Shown here piece after piece: positions 1 through 6,052 of a DNA stretch of 12,762 nucleotides (the stretch's first letter is position 1; each line of letters opens with the position of its first letter). The notes below the pieces were generated by a model. The model was not told the DNA's origin, ran no database searches, and saw only the letters and a list, made by a program, of their open reading frames with translations. The stretch is taken from NCBI GenBank assembly GCA_964642795.1, contig CAZXRQ010000054.1:1-12762 (forward strand), in the 5' to 3' direction. Made by a program: the position numbers and the translations under genes. Source of the stretch: JAVVVD01 sp964642795. Its GTDB lineage: Bacteria; Bacillota; Clostridia; Christensenellales; CAG-138.

Positions 1-25
1 CGCGGGTCGCCAGACCGGATTTAAC

Positions 26-47
26 ATTAAGGGCGTCGGCCCTTAAT
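26..47. terminator. Perfect 9-bp hairpin, possible terminator
   Basis: The arms ATTAAGGGC (26-34) and GCCCTTAAT (39-47) pair perfectly around a GTCG tetraloop. Neither strand has a true T-run after it, although the arm ends are A/T rich. It lies beyond the end of the minus-strand antiporter gene and could also follow a plus-strand gene entering from the left edge: one plus frame is open from base 2 to a TAA at 44-46, too short to identify. Role as a terminator is inferred. Confidence 0.4.
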
Positions 48-71
48 AATCCCGGAGTTTATCGACAGTCT

Positions 72-100
72 CAGGGCGTCCGATAGAAGCGGACGCCCTG
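72..100. terminator. 10-bp hairpin downstream of antiporter gene
   Basis: The arms CAGGGCGTCC (72-81) and GGACGCCCTG (91-100) pair perfectly around a 9-nt loop. It is 30 bp past the stop of the minus-strand antiporter gene, where a terminator would be expected. There is no poly-T tail on either strand, so intrinsic termination would be weak; an RNA 3'-end stabiliser or a Rho-independent site with a poor tail are both possible. It shares the 8-mer AGGGCGTC with the hairpin at 26-47. Confidence 0.45.
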
Positions 101-129
101 CGGGTACATATAATATTATCAGGCAGCCT

Positions 130-1317
130 TTACCTTTTTTTGTGCTTCTCCTGCGGCGGTATCTCCCCCGCCTTGATAAGCGCGAGCTTTGTTGCAACAG
201 GTCCGACAAGCTCGTACACCAGCGTCGCACACAGTACTACGGCCTGTATCTGTGCGCCATGCTCCGGCAACGCCGTTACGGCTATCTGTGCCATACCTAT
301 GGCTACGCCCGCCTGCGGCAACAGCGTTATTCCCAAATACTTGCGCACGCTGTCCGGCGCCTTTACCACTGTGGCGCCCAGCCAGGCTCCCGAATATTTG
401 CCTATACTCCTAAGCAGAATATATGCTACGCCCAGCAGCCCTACGGTGGGGAGTATAGCAAGATCCAGCTCCGCTCCCGAAATAACAAAAAACAGCATAA
501 ACAGCGGCGGAGTCCATGCATCTGCCGTCTCGAATACCTCCTCGGCGTCGCTGCGCAGATTGGCCAGCATCGCGCCTATGCTCATGCACAGCAGCAGGTC
601 TGACAGATTGAACCTGTCCGCTATCGCTACACCCGCGAATACCGCGGCGATACATATGCACAGCCTGTTGGCTTTGGAGTGGAAAAACCGCATTACCAGC
701 GTGCAAATAAAGCCAAGCGCAGCGCCTACAAGCAGCGACAGCAGGATCTCAAGCAACGGCTTAAACACCATCGCCTCTACCGTCGGCACGCCGCCTGCCG
801 ATATTGCCTGCACAACTGACAACGATATGGAAAATACTATTAGCCCCACGGCGTCGTCCATTGCGACAACCGGCAGCAGGGTATTTGTAAGCTGGCCTTT
901 GGCCCTGTACTGGCGCACTACCATAAGCGTAGCAGCAGGCGCGGTTGCCGTAGCTATGGCGCCCAAAACGAGCGCTTCCGACATATCAAACCCGCACAGG
1001 CACAGCACAGCATCTACCAAAGCCACCGCAAGCAACGCCTGAAACAGCGTTATCACGATGATGCTCGTGCCTATTTTCTTTATAGAGGACAGCTTGAACT
1101 CTGCGCCGATGGAAAATGCAATAAATCCCAGCGCCATAGTGGTTATAATGTTCAACCCCTCCAGCGCGTCAGCGTTCACCAGGTTAAAGCAGTACGGTCC
1201 GATTAAGAGTCCGGCCACAAGATAGCCCGTTACGTTGGGCAGCTTCACAAGCTTAGCCAGGCGCGTCAGCAGCAGCCCCGCCGCCATTGCAACCGCCACA
1301 TAAAATAATTCATTCAT
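130..1317 (-). CDS. CPA2-family cation:proton antiporter (Kef/NapA-type membrane domain only)
   Basis: A 395-residue integral membrane protein expected to exchange Na+ or K+ for H+ across the cytoplasmic membrane. Hydrophobic segments fill nearly the whole length. Family hallmarks seen: an N-terminal half with LPNVTGYLVAGLLIGP (26-41), the unwound-helix segment TATAPAAT (123-130), the acidic pair Asp154-Asp155 in VAMDDAVG that carries protons and cations in CPA2 transporters, a basic helix near Arg303/Lys307, and a late glycine/proline-rich helix. The chain stops at a short basic tail (KHKKR) with no TrkA-N/RCK domain, unlike Kef proteins. It starts 21 bp after the PII-like gene with no clear Shine-Dalgarno, so translational coupling is likely, and the pair should be one transcript. 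The ion transported cannot be read from sequence. Family assignment is firm; exact subtype is not. Confidence 0.9.
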   Translation of the reverse strand: MNELFYVAVAMAAGLLLTRLAKLVKLPNVTGYLVAGLLIGPYCFNLVNADALEGLNIITTMALGFIAFSIGAEFKLSSIKKIGTSIIVITLFQALLAVALVDAVLCLCGFDMSEALVLGAIATATAPAATLMVVRQYRAKGQLTNTLLPVVAMDDAVGLIVFSISLSVVQAISAGGVPTVEAMVFKPLLEILLSLLVGAALGFICTLVMRFFHSKANRLCICIAAVFAGVAIADRFNLSDLLLCMSIGAMLANLRSDAEEVFETADAWTPPLFMLFFVISGAELDLAILPTVGLLGVAYILLRSIGKYSGAWLGATVVKAPDSVRKYLGITLLPQAGVAIGMAQIAVTALPEHGAQIQAVVLCATLVYELVGPVATKLALIKAGEIPPQEKHKKR

Positions 1318-1338
1318 ATTAATCAGATTATCTATCGC

Positions 1339-1683
1339 TTATCTGTGCGATACCCCTTCCCAATTCATTACAGGCACCGTAAACAAAATGCCTGTGTTGG
1401 GCAGATTGAGGCTGCCGCAGACTTCGTGTATAACATCCTTTACCTTTGCCACATCCTCATCCTTCAGCACTATAAAGAGCATCTTGCCCGACTCGTGCTG
1501 GGGATTTAGGAACATACGCAATGAGCCGAATATTGGTGGCGCCTCGATATCCGATTCATTCAGCGCGGTAAGCATTCCCTTGCAATCCACGGTGGTTGCG
1601 CCGCTTATATTTGCCTCCATAAGCCGAGCCAGTATGGGCGACATCGTATCCGTATTATTGCTTATATATACAAACAACTGCAT
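1339..1683 (-). CDS. PII-like signalling protein, partner of the antiporter
   Basis: A 114-residue soluble protein. It has the size and layout of the PII/PII-like (ferredoxin-fold, trimeric) family: strand QLFVYIS at the N terminus, helix, then GATTVDCKGM (28-37) where PII proteins have the strand before the T-loop, a loop region around 38-60 with PPIFGSLRMFLNP, strand KMLFIVL (67-73), helix DEDVAKVKDVIHEVCG, and a final strand GILFTVPV (98-105). The T-loop residues of classical GlnB/GlnK, including the uridylylated Tyr context, are not recognisable, so this is a PII-like rather than a nitrogen PII protein. It is the first gene of a two-gene operon with the antiporter; by analogy with PII proteins that gate transporters, it probably binds a small ligand (a nucleotide or similar) and controls its neighbour. 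The start is supported by AAGGAAG about 7 nt upstream. Ligand and partner are inferred. Confidence 0.8.
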   Translation of the reverse strand: MQLFVYISNNTDTMSPILARLMEANISGATTVDCKGMLTALNESDIEAPPIFGSLRMFLNPQHESGKMLFIVLKDEDVAKVKDVIHEVCGSLNLPNTGILFTVPVMNWEGVSHR

Positions 1684-1723
1684 GCCGATACTTCCTTTCC
1701 TTTATTCGAGTATTCGGAAACGG

Positions 1724-1752
1724 AATATACATCTTTTTTTTGCTTTTGTCAA
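1724..1752 (-). promoter_or_regulatory. Consensus sigma-A promoter of the PII-like/antiporter operon
   Basis: On the minus strand, TTGACA (1752-1747) is followed by a 17-bp A-rich spacer and TATATT (1729-1724). This is a full consensus -35, ideal spacing and a 5/6 -10. Transcription would begin near 1717, leaving a leader of about 34 nt with the ribosome site just before the ATG at 1683. Such a strong promoter suggests constitutive or high expression unless a repressor acts. Confidence 0.85.
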
Positions 1753-1810
1753 GGCTGATGAAAGATGCCGCACAAGCACAAAGAGATAGTATATTCTCAC
1801 ACGTCGCCAC

Positions 1811-1838
1811 TTGACGCAACGTCATAATCGGTTATAAT
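1811..1838 (+). promoter_or_regulatory. Sigma-A promoter of oppBCDF with overlapping palindrome
   Basis: TTGACG (1811-1816), a 16-bp spacer and a perfect TATAAT (1833-1838), with the start of transcription expected near 1845. The -35 box is part of a palindrome TGACG-CAA-CGTCA (1812-1824), and a further CGTC lies at 1802-1805, so a repressor site here is plausible. It is divergent from the PII-like operon promoter, about 60 bp away. Confidence 0.8.
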
Positions 1839-1844
1839 AAATTA

Positions 1845-1860
1845 GACTTGGTATTAAGTC
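1845..1860 (+). promoter_or_regulatory. 5'-terminal hairpin of the oppB transcript
   Basis: GACTT (1845-1849) and AAGTC (1856-1860) pair around a 6-nt loop right at the predicted transcription start. A hairpin at the extreme 5' end can protect an mRNA from 5'-end dependent decay. Short stem, so the call is tentative. Confidence 0.35.
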
Positions 1861-1910
1861 ATCGTATGGTTTTTTACTCTTTCATACAAAATCAGACAGG
1901 AAGTGAAGAA

Positions 1911-2846
1911 ATGGCAGGTTATATCGTTAAAAGAGTGCTCATGGCCGTGCTTGCATTGCTTGTAATTGCGTGCATAACGTTTTTGGTCATGAACATGGTG
2001 CCGGGCGGCCCGTTTCTTTCGGAAAAATCGCCCTCACCGGAGGTTTTAGCTGCGCTTGAGGCTAAGTATGGGCTGGATAAGCCTCTTGGCACACAGCTTG
2101 TAAACTACTTAAAGGATCTGCTCAAGGGAGACCTCGGCGTATCCTTCAAAATGCAGAAAAACAGGCCGGTCGTGACTATAATTAAAGAAATGTTCCCCAC
2201 ATCGGTAAAAATCGGCGTAATCGCGCTCATCAATGCAATCATCATCGGAATACCCATCGGCTGCATAGCCGCCTACAACCGCGGCAAGCTTATTGACAGC
2301 ATACTGCGTGTGGTGATGACCATTGGAATATCTATACCCGGCTTCGTCGTTGCTACGGTGCTGCTGGTGGTGCTCAACGTTAAATTGCAGCTTCTTCCCG
2401 GCACAGGGCTAAGTTCATGGCAAAACTATATTATGCCCTGCTTCGCGTTATCGTTTTATCCGATGTGCTACATCGGCCGGTTAATGCGCTCCAGCCTGCT
2501 GGACGCCATCAACGCGGACTATGTGCGCACCGCCCGCGCCAAGGGCCTGCCAACCCGCTCCATAATATTCAAACATGCGCTCAGAAACTCGCTTATTCCG
2601 GTCATCACCTACCTTGGGCCGCTCACCGCGTACATACTTACCGGCGGCTTCGTTGTGGAGACCGTGTTCAGTATCCCAGGGCTTGGCCGATACTTCGTGC
2701 AAAGCATCATGAACCGCGACTACCCGATAATCATGGGCACTACGATATTCCTTTCCGCGTTCGTCATAATGATGAACCTTGTGGTCGACCTGCTGTACAG
2801 GGTGGTCGATCCACGCATCAGCCTTACCAGCGGAGGTGACAACTGA
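1911..2846 (+). CDS. oppB: Oligopeptide ABC importer, permease OppB
   Basis: A 311-residue inner-membrane permease of the BPD/Opp-Dpp class, one half of the peptide channel. It begins GYIVKRVLMAVLALLVIACI, the usual first membrane helix, followed by VPGGPF (30-35), the long extracytoplasmic loop with KYGLDKPL, and several hydrophobic segments. The EAA coupling loop that docks on an ATPase is at about 203-230 (DYVRTARAKGLP with KHALRN), and the C terminus ends DPRISL as in OppB/DppB. Length matches the family (about 305-340). The start at 1911 is chosen over an upstream in-frame TTG (1848) because AGGAAG (1898-1903) sits 7 nt before the ATG, and the TTG would fall almost on the transcription start. 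The stop overlaps the oppC start (TGATG), so the two are translationally coupled. Confidence 0.93.
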   Translation: MAGYIVKRVLMAVLALLVIACITFLVMNMVPGGPFLSEKSPSPEVLAALEAKYGLDKPLGTQLVNYLKDLLKGDLGVSFKMQKNRPVVTIIKEMFPTSVKIGVIALINAIIIGIPIGCIAAYNRGKLIDSILRVVMTIGISIPGFVVATVLLVVLNVKLQLLPGTGLSSWQNYIMPCFALSFYPMCYIGRLMRSSLLDAINADYVRTARAKGLPTRSIIFKHALRNSLIPVITYLGPLTAYILTGGFVVETVFSIPGLGRYFVQSIMNRDYPIIMGTTIFLSAFVIMMNLVVDLLYRVVDPRISLTSGGDN

Positions 2847-3958
2847 TGACAAGTAAAGCAAAAGGCTCTCTGCTGCACGTGGACGTAGAGCCCATCCTCA
2901 AGATGAACGAGCCGTACGTCTCCCAACCTGACGACTACGAGCCTGCCACCGCGGAGGAAAAAGCCGGCTTCATACCCCGTGCCAAATCGGTATCCTACTG
3001 GGCCGACGCTTGGCGCAGGCTCAAGAAGAACACCGTGGCTATGATCGCGCTGGTGGTTATAATACTGCTGTTCCTTTTTGCCTTCATCGGGCCGCTGTTT
3101 ATGCCGTACGACTACTCCACCCAGATGCGCGGCGAGGAGAACTGGCCGCCGGTATGGAGCAATGCGGATGAGAGCTTTATCGCCAAGGCGGAGTCAAACG
3201 GCATAGAATACAGCCGCTGGACCCACATCCTCGGTACCGATAACCTTGGCCGCGACAACCTCACTCGAATAATGTACGGTACCCGCATATCCATGGTGAT
3301 AGGCCTCGTCGCCTCCGCCATAGTACTGATAATCGGCGCGACGGTCGGCTCCATTGCGGGCTATGCCGGCGGCGCGGTGGACGTTGTGATAATGCGTATA
3401 ACGGAGGTGATATACTCCGTCCCGGATGTATTGATAGTGCTTCTGCTAAGCACCGCAATGAAGCAGAGCATGACGGAATACATCAATACCCATACCAGCG
3501 CATGGGCTACTTTCCTAAATACGCTGGGAGGCAACCTCATAGGTATATTCATCACATTTGCAATAATTTACTGGGTAGGCATGTGCCGCATAATCCGCGG
3601 TCAGGTGCTTATGCTCAAGCAGCAGGAATACGTTACGGCGGCAAGAGCGCTGGGCGCTTCCTCAAACCGCATCATTAAAAAGCACCTGCTGCCCAACTGC
3701 ATAGGCCAAATAGTCGTTACCACCTGCCTGCAGATCCCCTCGGCCATATTCCTCGAATCCTTCCTGTCCTTCCTGGGTATGGGCGTTTCCGCGCCGCTTA
3801 CCAGCCTTGGTTCCATGGCAGCGGAGGGGCTTTGCGGCATATACTCGTACACATACAGGCTTATAGTGCCCGCTGTGGTGCTAAGCCTTATGATACTGTC
3901 CTTCAACCTGTTTGGCGACGGCCTGCGCGATGCGCTTGATCCGCGCCTGAAGAAATAA
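2846..3958 (+). CDS. oppC: Oligopeptide ABC importer, permease OppC
   Basis: A 370-residue permease that pairs with OppB. After a hydrophilic cytoplasmic lead of about 60 residues comes WRRLKKNTVAMIALVVIILL, the family's first helix, then the periplasmic-side hallmark LGTDNLGRDNLTRIMYG (129-145), further helices, and the EAA loop EYVTAARALGAS...KHLLPN (261-284) that contacts OppD or OppF. The end GDGLRDALDPRLKK is classical for OppC/DppC. The protein is longer than the usual 290-310 residues: besides the N-terminal lead, there is an insert between helix one and LGTD (about 90-128) and another around 205-230. GGAGGTGA about 8 nt before the ATG gives a strong ribosome site, and the ATG shares a base with the oppB stop. 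Oligopeptides are the likely cargo, from context. Confidence 0.93.
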   Translation: MTSKAKGSLLHVDVEPILKMNEPYVSQPDDYEPATAEEKAGFIPRAKSVSYWADAWRRLKKNTVAMIALVVIILLFLFAFIGPLFMPYDYSTQMRGEENWPPVWSNADESFIAKAESNGIEYSRWTHILGTDNLGRDNLTRIMYGTRISMVIGLVASAIVLIIGATVGSIAGYAGGAVDVVIMRITEVIYSVPDVLIVLLLSTAMKQSMTEYINTHTSAWATFLNTLGGNLIGIFITFAIIYWVGMCRIIRGQVLMLKQQEYVTAARALGASSNRIIKKHLLPNCIGQIVVTTCLQIPSAIFLESFLSFLGMGVSAPLTSLGSMAAEGLCGIYSYTYRLIVPAVVLSLMILSFNLFGDGLRDALDPRLKK

Positions 3959-3969
3959 GGGGGCGCAAT

Positions 3970-4977
3970 ATGGAGCAAAAAAACAAACTCCTTGAAGTAA
4001 AGGATCTAAGGGTATCGTTTTTCACCCCCGCAGGCGAGGTCAAAGCCGTTGGCGGCATTTCCTACGACCTGGACGACGGCGAGGTGATGGGCATAGTCGG
4101 CGAGTCCGGCTCCGGCAAGAGCGTGGAAGCGTTTTCCATCATAGGCTTGCTGCAAAGCCCGGGCAAGGTCATCGGCGGCACTATCAAATTCCAGGGCGAA
4201 AACGTTCTTGATTACGACAAATCCAGAATGGAGCATTTTCGCGGCAACGAGATAAGCATGATATTCCAAAACCCCATGACATGCTTAAACCCGGTATATA
4301 CGATAGGCAACCAGCTTATCGAAGCGCTGCAATGCCACAATAAGGACGTTTCCAAGTCCGAAGCGCACAAGCGTGCCGTTGAAATGCTGGAGCTGGTCGG
4401 CATACACGAATCCGAGCGCCGCATGAAGCAGTATCCGCATGAGCTTTCCGGCGGTATGCGTCAGCGCGTTATGATCGCCATGGGCCTTATCTGCAACCCA
4501 AAGATACTGATTGCGGATGAGCCTACCACCGCGCTGGACGTGACCATACAGGCGCAAATACTCGAGCTGATGAAGAATATAAAGGAAAAAACCGGTATGG
4601 CTATAATCTTCATCACCCACAACCTCGGCGTAGTCGCGGACATTTGCGACCGTATATCCGTCATGTACGCCGGCAAGATCGTGGAGCAGGGACCGGTAGA
4701 CGAGATATTCTACTCCCCCTCCCATCCTTATACCCGCGGCCTGCTCCGCAGTATGCCCCGCGTGGATGCGGAACAGTACGAGCGTCTTATCCCCATCGAG
4801 GGCACGCCCGTGGATATGCTCAATCCTCCCAACGGCTGCCCCTTCGGCCCCCGGTGTGAGCATTGCATGAAGATATGCCTCAGGCAGGCTCCGCCCGATA
4901 TTACCGTAAGCGAGGGCCACAGGGCCGCCTGCTGGCTGCTTAATATGGAAGACAAGGAGGCCGCTGAAGATGAGTGA
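3970..4977 (+). CDS. oppD: Oligopeptide ABC importer, ATPase OppD
   Basis: A 335-residue cytoplasmic ATPase. Motifs in order: Walker A GESGSGKS (44-51), Q-loop Gln100 in MIFQNPMTCLNP, signature LSGGMRQR (159-166, the usual OppD form), Walker B ILIADEP with catalytic Glu184, D-loop ALDV, and switch His217 in ITHNLGV. The C-terminal oligopeptide-transporter extension has PNGCPFGPRC and further cysteines (290, 296, 299, 303), the pattern thought to hold an iron-sulfur cluster in OppD/DppD proteins. Right after Walker A it reads VEAFS where most family members have VTALS, a mild oddity. AAGGGGG (3957-3963) precedes the ATG by 6 nt. The last 8 bases overlap oppF. All catalytic residues are present, so it should be active. 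Confidence 0.94.
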   Translation: MEQKNKLLEVKDLRVSFFTPAGEVKAVGGISYDLDDGEVMGIVGESGSGKSVEAFSIIGLLQSPGKVIGGTIKFQGENVLDYDKSRMEHFRGNEISMIFQNPMTCLNPVYTIGNQLIEALQCHNKDVSKSEAHKRAVEMLELVGIHESERRMKQYPHELSGGMRQRVMIAMGLICNPKILIADEPTTALDVTIQAQILELMKNIKEKTGMAIIFITHNLGVVADICDRISVMYAGKIVEQGPVDEIFYSPSHPYTRGLLRSMPRVDAEQYERLIPIEGTPVDMLNPPNGCPFGPRCEHCMKICLRQAPPDITVSEGHRAACWLLNMEDKEAAEDE

Positions 4978-5935
4978 AAACAACGCGCTCGTTCAGGTCG
5001 AATCCCTGCGCAAGTTTTTCCCGGTAAAAACCGGAATGTTTACTAAAAAATACGTTCAGGCGGTGGAAAATGTTTCGCTTGAAATAAAGCGCGGCGAAAC
5101 GCTGGGGCTGGTGGGCGAATCCGGCTGCGGCAAGACCACGCTGGGCCGTACCATACTGCGCCTGTATGAACCCACCGCCGGCCGTATTATCTATGACGGT
5201 GTGGACATTACCGAAGTAAATATGCTGCCCTACCGCCGCAAAATGCAGATCATATTCCAGGATCCTTCGGCATCTCTCGATCCCCGTATGACGGTTGGCG
5301 AGATAGTCGGTGAGGCAATAGACATCCACAGCCTCGCCTCCAGCAAATCCGAGCGTTCCGATATGATCGAAGGCCTGCTGGAGCAGGTCGGCCTTAACTC
5401 AGAGCACTCCAACCGCTACCCGCATGAGTTTTCCGGCTGCCAGCAGCAGCGCATTGGTATAGCGCGCGCGCTGGCGGTTCAACCCGAGTTCATCGTATGT
5501 GACGAGCCCATAAGCGCGCTGGATGTATCCATACAGAGCCAGATAGTCAATATGCTTGAGGATATGCAGAGCGAGCTTGGGCTTACTTACCTTTTCATAG
5601 CGCACGATATATCCGTTGTGCGGCATATATCCAACCGCATCGGCGTCATGTACCTTGGCAGCCTCGTGGAGCTTGCGGACAGCTACGAGCTTAACAAGCA
5701 TCCCATCCACCCGTACACGCAGACGCTGCTCTCCGCCGTACCCGTGCCTGACCCCAGGGTAAGCCGCGAGAAAAAGCGCATAGTGCTTCAGGGCGACGTC
5801 CCCAGCCCTATCGATCCTCCGTCCGGCTGCCGCTTCCACACGCGCTGCCCGTACGCAAAGCCCGAGTGCTCCGAAAAGGCGCCGGAAATGCGTGAGCTAT
5901 CCCCCGGACACTATTGTGCCTGCCACATAGTTTGA
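4970..5935 (+). CDS. oppF: Oligopeptide ABC importer, ATPase OppF with atypical signature motif
   Basis: A 321-residue ATPase that forms the heterodimer with OppD. Walker A GESGCGKT (49-56), Q-loop Gln97 in IIFQDPSASLDPR, Walker B FIVCDEP with Glu179, and switch His212 (IAHDISV) are all intact. The ABC signature reads FSGCQQQR (154-161) instead of the near-invariant FSGGQRQR: the second glycine is Cys157 (codon TGC, 5438-5440) and the following Arg is Gln. In the OppDF sandwich this motif faces OppD's Walker A, so that site may hydrolyse ATP slowly. The C-terminal domain carries PPSGCRFHTRCPYAKPEC and a late CAC, again the cluster-type cysteine pattern. The start is set by AAGGAGG (4954-4960), 9 nt before the ATG, which overlaps the oppD end by 8 bp. 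Confidence 0.93.
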   Translation: MSENNALVQVESLRKFFPVKTGMFTKKYVQAVENVSLEIKRGETLGLVGESGCGKTTLGRTILRLYEPTAGRIIYDGVDITEVNMLPYRRKMQIIFQDPSASLDPRMTVGEIVGEAIDIHSLASSKSERSDMIEGLLEQVGLNSEHSNRYPHEFSGCQQQRIGIARALAVQPEFIVCDEPISALDVSIQSQIVNMLEDMQSELGLTYLFIAHDISVVRHISNRIGVMYLGSLVELADSYELNKHPIHPYTQTLLSAVPVPDPRVSREKKRIVLQGDVPSPIDPPSGCRFHTRCPYAKPECSEKAPEMRELSPGHYCACHIV

Positions 5936-5952
5936 CGCGAACAATCACCGTA

Positions 5953-6005
5953 ATAAAGCCACATGTAGACCCGTTATACTTGACGATTTCAACATGCGGC
6001 TTTAT
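5953..6005 (+). repeat. Inverted repeat enclosing the oppA -35 region
   Basis: The arms ATAAAGCCACATGT (5953-5966) and ACATGCGGCTTTAT (5992-6005) pair at 13 of 14 positions around a 25-nt centre. As RNA from the oppBCDF transcript it would form a stem just past oppF, possibly slowing or ending that transcript, but there is no clean U-run. As DNA, the right arm covers the spacer and part of the -10 of the oppA promoter, so it could be an operator. Confidence 0.6.
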
Positions 6006-6008
6006 AAT
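5980..6008 (+). promoter_or_regulatory. oppA: Sigma-A promoter of oppA
   Basis: TTGACG (5980-5985), a 17-bp spacer and a perfect TATAAT (6003-6008). Transcription should begin near 6015. This separate promoter explains how the binding protein can be made in excess over the membrane complex. It uses the same -35 and -10 hexamers as the oppB promoter. Confidence 0.85.
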
Positions 6009-6014
6009 ATATAG

Positions 6015-6029
6015 GTTCCAATATGGAAC
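6015..6029 (+). promoter_or_regulatory. 5'-terminal hairpin of the oppA transcript
   Basis: GTTCCA (6015-6020) and TGGAAC (6024-6029) pair perfectly around a 3-nt loop, starting at the predicted first transcribed base. The structure ends 10 nt before the ribosome site GGAGGAG (6040-6046). A 5'-terminal stem is a known way to stabilise abundant mRNAs; that role is inferred here. Confidence 0.5.
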
Positions 6030-6052
6030 GAAAAAAACTGGAGGAGAATAGA

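Noticed and set aside
140..1042. 300-codon plus-strand open frame
   Set aside because: It lies antisense to the antiporter gene, whose frame has clear family motifs. The product is a Ser/Thr/Ala-rich low-complexity string with no domain, and no ribosome site precedes it.
1848..1910. Longer OppB starting at TTG 1848
   Set aside because: The codon lies about 3 nt from the predicted transcription start with no ribosome site, and the added 21 residues precede a normal OppB N terminus with a good AGGAAG site.
6023..6052. Longer OppA starting at ATG 6023
   Set aside because: The ATG is inside the 5' hairpin and has no ribosome site. The added residues ERKKLEENR would spoil the signal peptide, and GGAGGAG clearly serves the ATG at 6053.
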